From an uncultured Bacillus sp. (GTDB lineage: Bacteria > Bacillota > Bacilli > Bacillales > DSM-1321): a DNA stretch of 5,403 nt. The notes beneath the pieces are model-generated. The model ran no database searches. It had not been told where the DNA came from and saw nothing but the letters and a program-made list of their open reading frames with translations. Shown piece by piece: positions 4,933 through 5,403 of the stretch (its first letter is position 1; every line of letters begins with the position of its first letter). The DNA lies in assembly GCA_934215995.1 (NCBI GenBank), contig CAKQBC010000182.1, positions 1-5,403 of the forward strand, given 5' to 3'. The position numbers and the translations under genes are program-made.

Positions 4933-5303
4933 AACTCGTTCTCCGCTCGTAATAATTGATTTTTTGCCTCCAGGCGGGCAATCTTCTCTTCCAACGTCAA
5001 TTCACGGCCAAAAGACCGCCCGGAATTCGTCTTCCGTGTATCTTGTAGACCTTCTACACCTGATTTACGGTAGGCGGCTCGCCAGCGTTTACCGGCTGTC
5101 TTAATTCGATCGATACCAATTAAATCCTCACTTAACCCTGCTTCCTCAAATATTTCTCTTGGCAGCTTTCCGTTTTCATTTTCCGAGATAAAATGACGTT
5201 TGAATTCATCTGTATAAGTGATCGTCTTATCGCTGACTGATTTCACATAGTGATTCTCTTTAAGTAATGCCTGTTCTTTTTTTGTTAATAATCTTTTAGT
5301 CAT
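4866..5303 (-). CDS. IS3-family transposase OrfA (helix-turn-helix and leucine zipper)
   Basis: OrfA is the 145-residue DNA-binding half of the transposase. It recognises the terminal repeats and, when made alone, often limits transposition. A helix-turn-helix region lies near residues 29-90 (YTDEFKRHFI, then GIDRIKTAGKRWRAAY). A charged coiled coil follows at about 102-132, with leucines 104, 111, 118 and 125 in heptad register. The frameshift signal falls at codons 126-127, right at the end of this zipper, so the OrfAB fusion keeps both domains. The start is ATG at 5303-5301, with GGAG (minus strand 5316-5313) nine bases upstream. An in-frame TTG at 5318 would overlap that ribosome binding site and has none of its own. 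It stops at TAA (4868-4866) after reading past the slip site. Confidence 0.88.
   Translation of the reverse strand: MTKRLLTKKEQALLKENHYVKSVSDKTITYTDEFKRHFISENENGKLPREIFEEAGLSEDLIGIDRIKTAGKRWRAAYRKSGVEGLQDTRKTNSGRSFGRELTLEEKIARLEAKNQLLRAENELLKKLDLLERQMLNRKSKSKRN
4923..4929 (-). promoter_or_regulatory. Programmed -1 ribosomal frameshift site A_AAA_AAG
   Basis: On the minus strand the heptamer AAAAAAG lies in the orfA frame as TTA-AAA-AAG, the exact X_XXY_YYZ register for a -1 slip. After slipping, the next codon is GCT and the new frame runs without a stop into the OrfB domain. A Shine-Dalgarno-like GGAG lies 11 bases upstream of the heptamer (minus strand 4944-4941), a position known in IS911 and dnaX to stimulate slipping. 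The same A6G signal is used by IS150 and IS911. Confidence 0.88.
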
Positions 5304-5340
5304 GTTCGTCCGCTCCAACGTCTTTTTTCTTAGTATAAAT

Positions 5341-5391
5341 AAAAATACCCTATAAGGAGGACTTTTTTCAAAGTGTCCATCTTATAGGGTA
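5341..5391 (-). terminator. Inward-facing terminator hairpin at the right IS end
   Basis: TACCCTATAAG and CTTATAGGGTA (5346-5356 and 5381-5391) are perfect 11-base inverted arms. Inside them GGAC (5359-5362) pairs with GTCC (5375-5378) across a two-by-two internal loop, leaving a 12-base loop. On the minus strand the stem is followed directly by TTTTT (5345-5341) and ATTTAT. It would therefore stop RNA polymerase entering from outside before it reaches orfA. The outer arm is part of the terminal repeat itself. Confidence 0.65.
5342..5371 (-). promoter_or_regulatory. Weak candidate promoter of orfA
   Basis: On the minus strand TTGAAA (5371-5366) is followed after 18 bases by TATTTT (5347-5342), which matches -10 at four of six positions. 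It starts inside the hairpin loop, so RNA begun here would lack the left half of the stem and escape the terminator. The boxes are poor, so this is only a suggestion. Confidence 0.35.
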
Positions 5392-5393
5392 CA
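5364..5393 (-). repeat. Right terminal inverted repeat of the IS (orfA end)
   Basis: Read inward on the minus strand it begins TGTACCCTATAAG, continues with GGACA and CTTTG, and ends in an A-run, matching the left end at about 23 of 30 positions. Its outer 11-base block pairs with a second copy at 5346-5356, a feature the left end does not share. Confidence 0.88.
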
Positions 5394-5403
5394 TTTTAGT
5401 TTA

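Larger units (their letters stand above)
3941..5393 (-). mobile_element. IS3-family insertion sequence, IS150-like, about 1453 bp
   Basis: The element is bounded by imperfect terminal inverted repeats that begin with TGTACCCT at both ends and carries two minus-strand genes in the IS3 arrangement. orfA has a helix-turn-helix and leucine zipper, orfB has a DDE catalytic domain, and an A6G frameshift signal joins them. The length, TG...CA ends and reading-frame structure are normal for the family, and all catalytic residues are present, so it may be active. The left flank ends in GAAG and the right flank begins TTTT, so no 3-5 bp target duplication is visible. The element inserted, or was left by recombination, 32 bp downstream of the PadR gene. 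Only ten bases lie beyond its right end, so what it separated from that gene cannot be seen. Confidence 0.92.

Noticed and set aside
4883..5104. Plus-strand 73-codon frame inside the IS
   Set aside because: It is antisense to orfA, without a ribosome binding site or any recognisable feature.
1..5403. CRISPR array, tRNA or rRNA gene, toxin-antitoxin pair or phage defence system
   Set aside because: No regularly spaced repeats, no cloverleaf or rRNA-like sequence, and no small gene pair or defence-family motifs were seen on either strand.

Overview
The window looks like chromosome of a low-to-moderate GC Gram-positive bacterium of the Bacillales (Bacillus / Planococcaceae type). The evidence is strong AGGAGG-like ribosome binding sites, a lipoprotein signal peptide typical of Firmicutes, a Bacillus-style Fur box, a close relative of Bacillus subtilis HmoA, and an IS3-family element of the IS150 type. 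I cannot name the species.

Layout. (1) Bases 1-1617 form an iron-scavenging unit. A sigma-A promoter with a Fur box just downstream drives a YclQ/CeuE-type siderophore-binding lipoprotein (151-1185). A weak-tailed hairpin follows, then an HmoA/IsdG-type heme-degrading monooxygenase (1248-1580) closed by a good intrinsic terminator. No siderophore permease or ATPase gene lies beside them. (2) Bases 1618-1817 are non-coding and hold the probable promoter of the next operon plus palindromic and directly repeated sequence. (3) Bases 1818-3908 carry an ABC-2 type exporter, with an ATPase (1818-2540) overlapping a six-span permease (2527-3243), followed by a PadR-family repressor (3327-3908). The repressor gene has its own extended -10 promoter overlapped by a 9-bp perfect inverted repeat, probably its operator. 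A 14-base stretch around that -10 recurs with one mismatch at the probable exporter promoter, suggesting shared control. (4) Bases 3941-5393 are a complete-looking IS3-family insertion sequence on the minus strand. It has 30-base imperfect terminal inverted repeats, orfA and orfB joined by an A6G -1 frameshift site, and a DD(35)E catalytic triad. Terminator-like hairpins facing inwards stand at both ends. No target-site duplication is visible.

How the genes fit together. Under iron starvation, loss of Fur repression would give the lipoprotein, which delivers ferric siderophore to a transporter encoded elsewhere. By read-through it would also give the monooxygenase, which releases iron from heme. 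The exporter and PadR pair looks like a ligand-induced efflux module of unknown substrate. The insertion sequence lies 32 bp past the repressor stop codon and may supply the terminator of that transcript. I do not see a wholly new system. The points most worth checking are the PadR operator shared by two promoters, the terminator-insulated IS ends, and the solitary siderophore receptor paired with a heme oxygenase.
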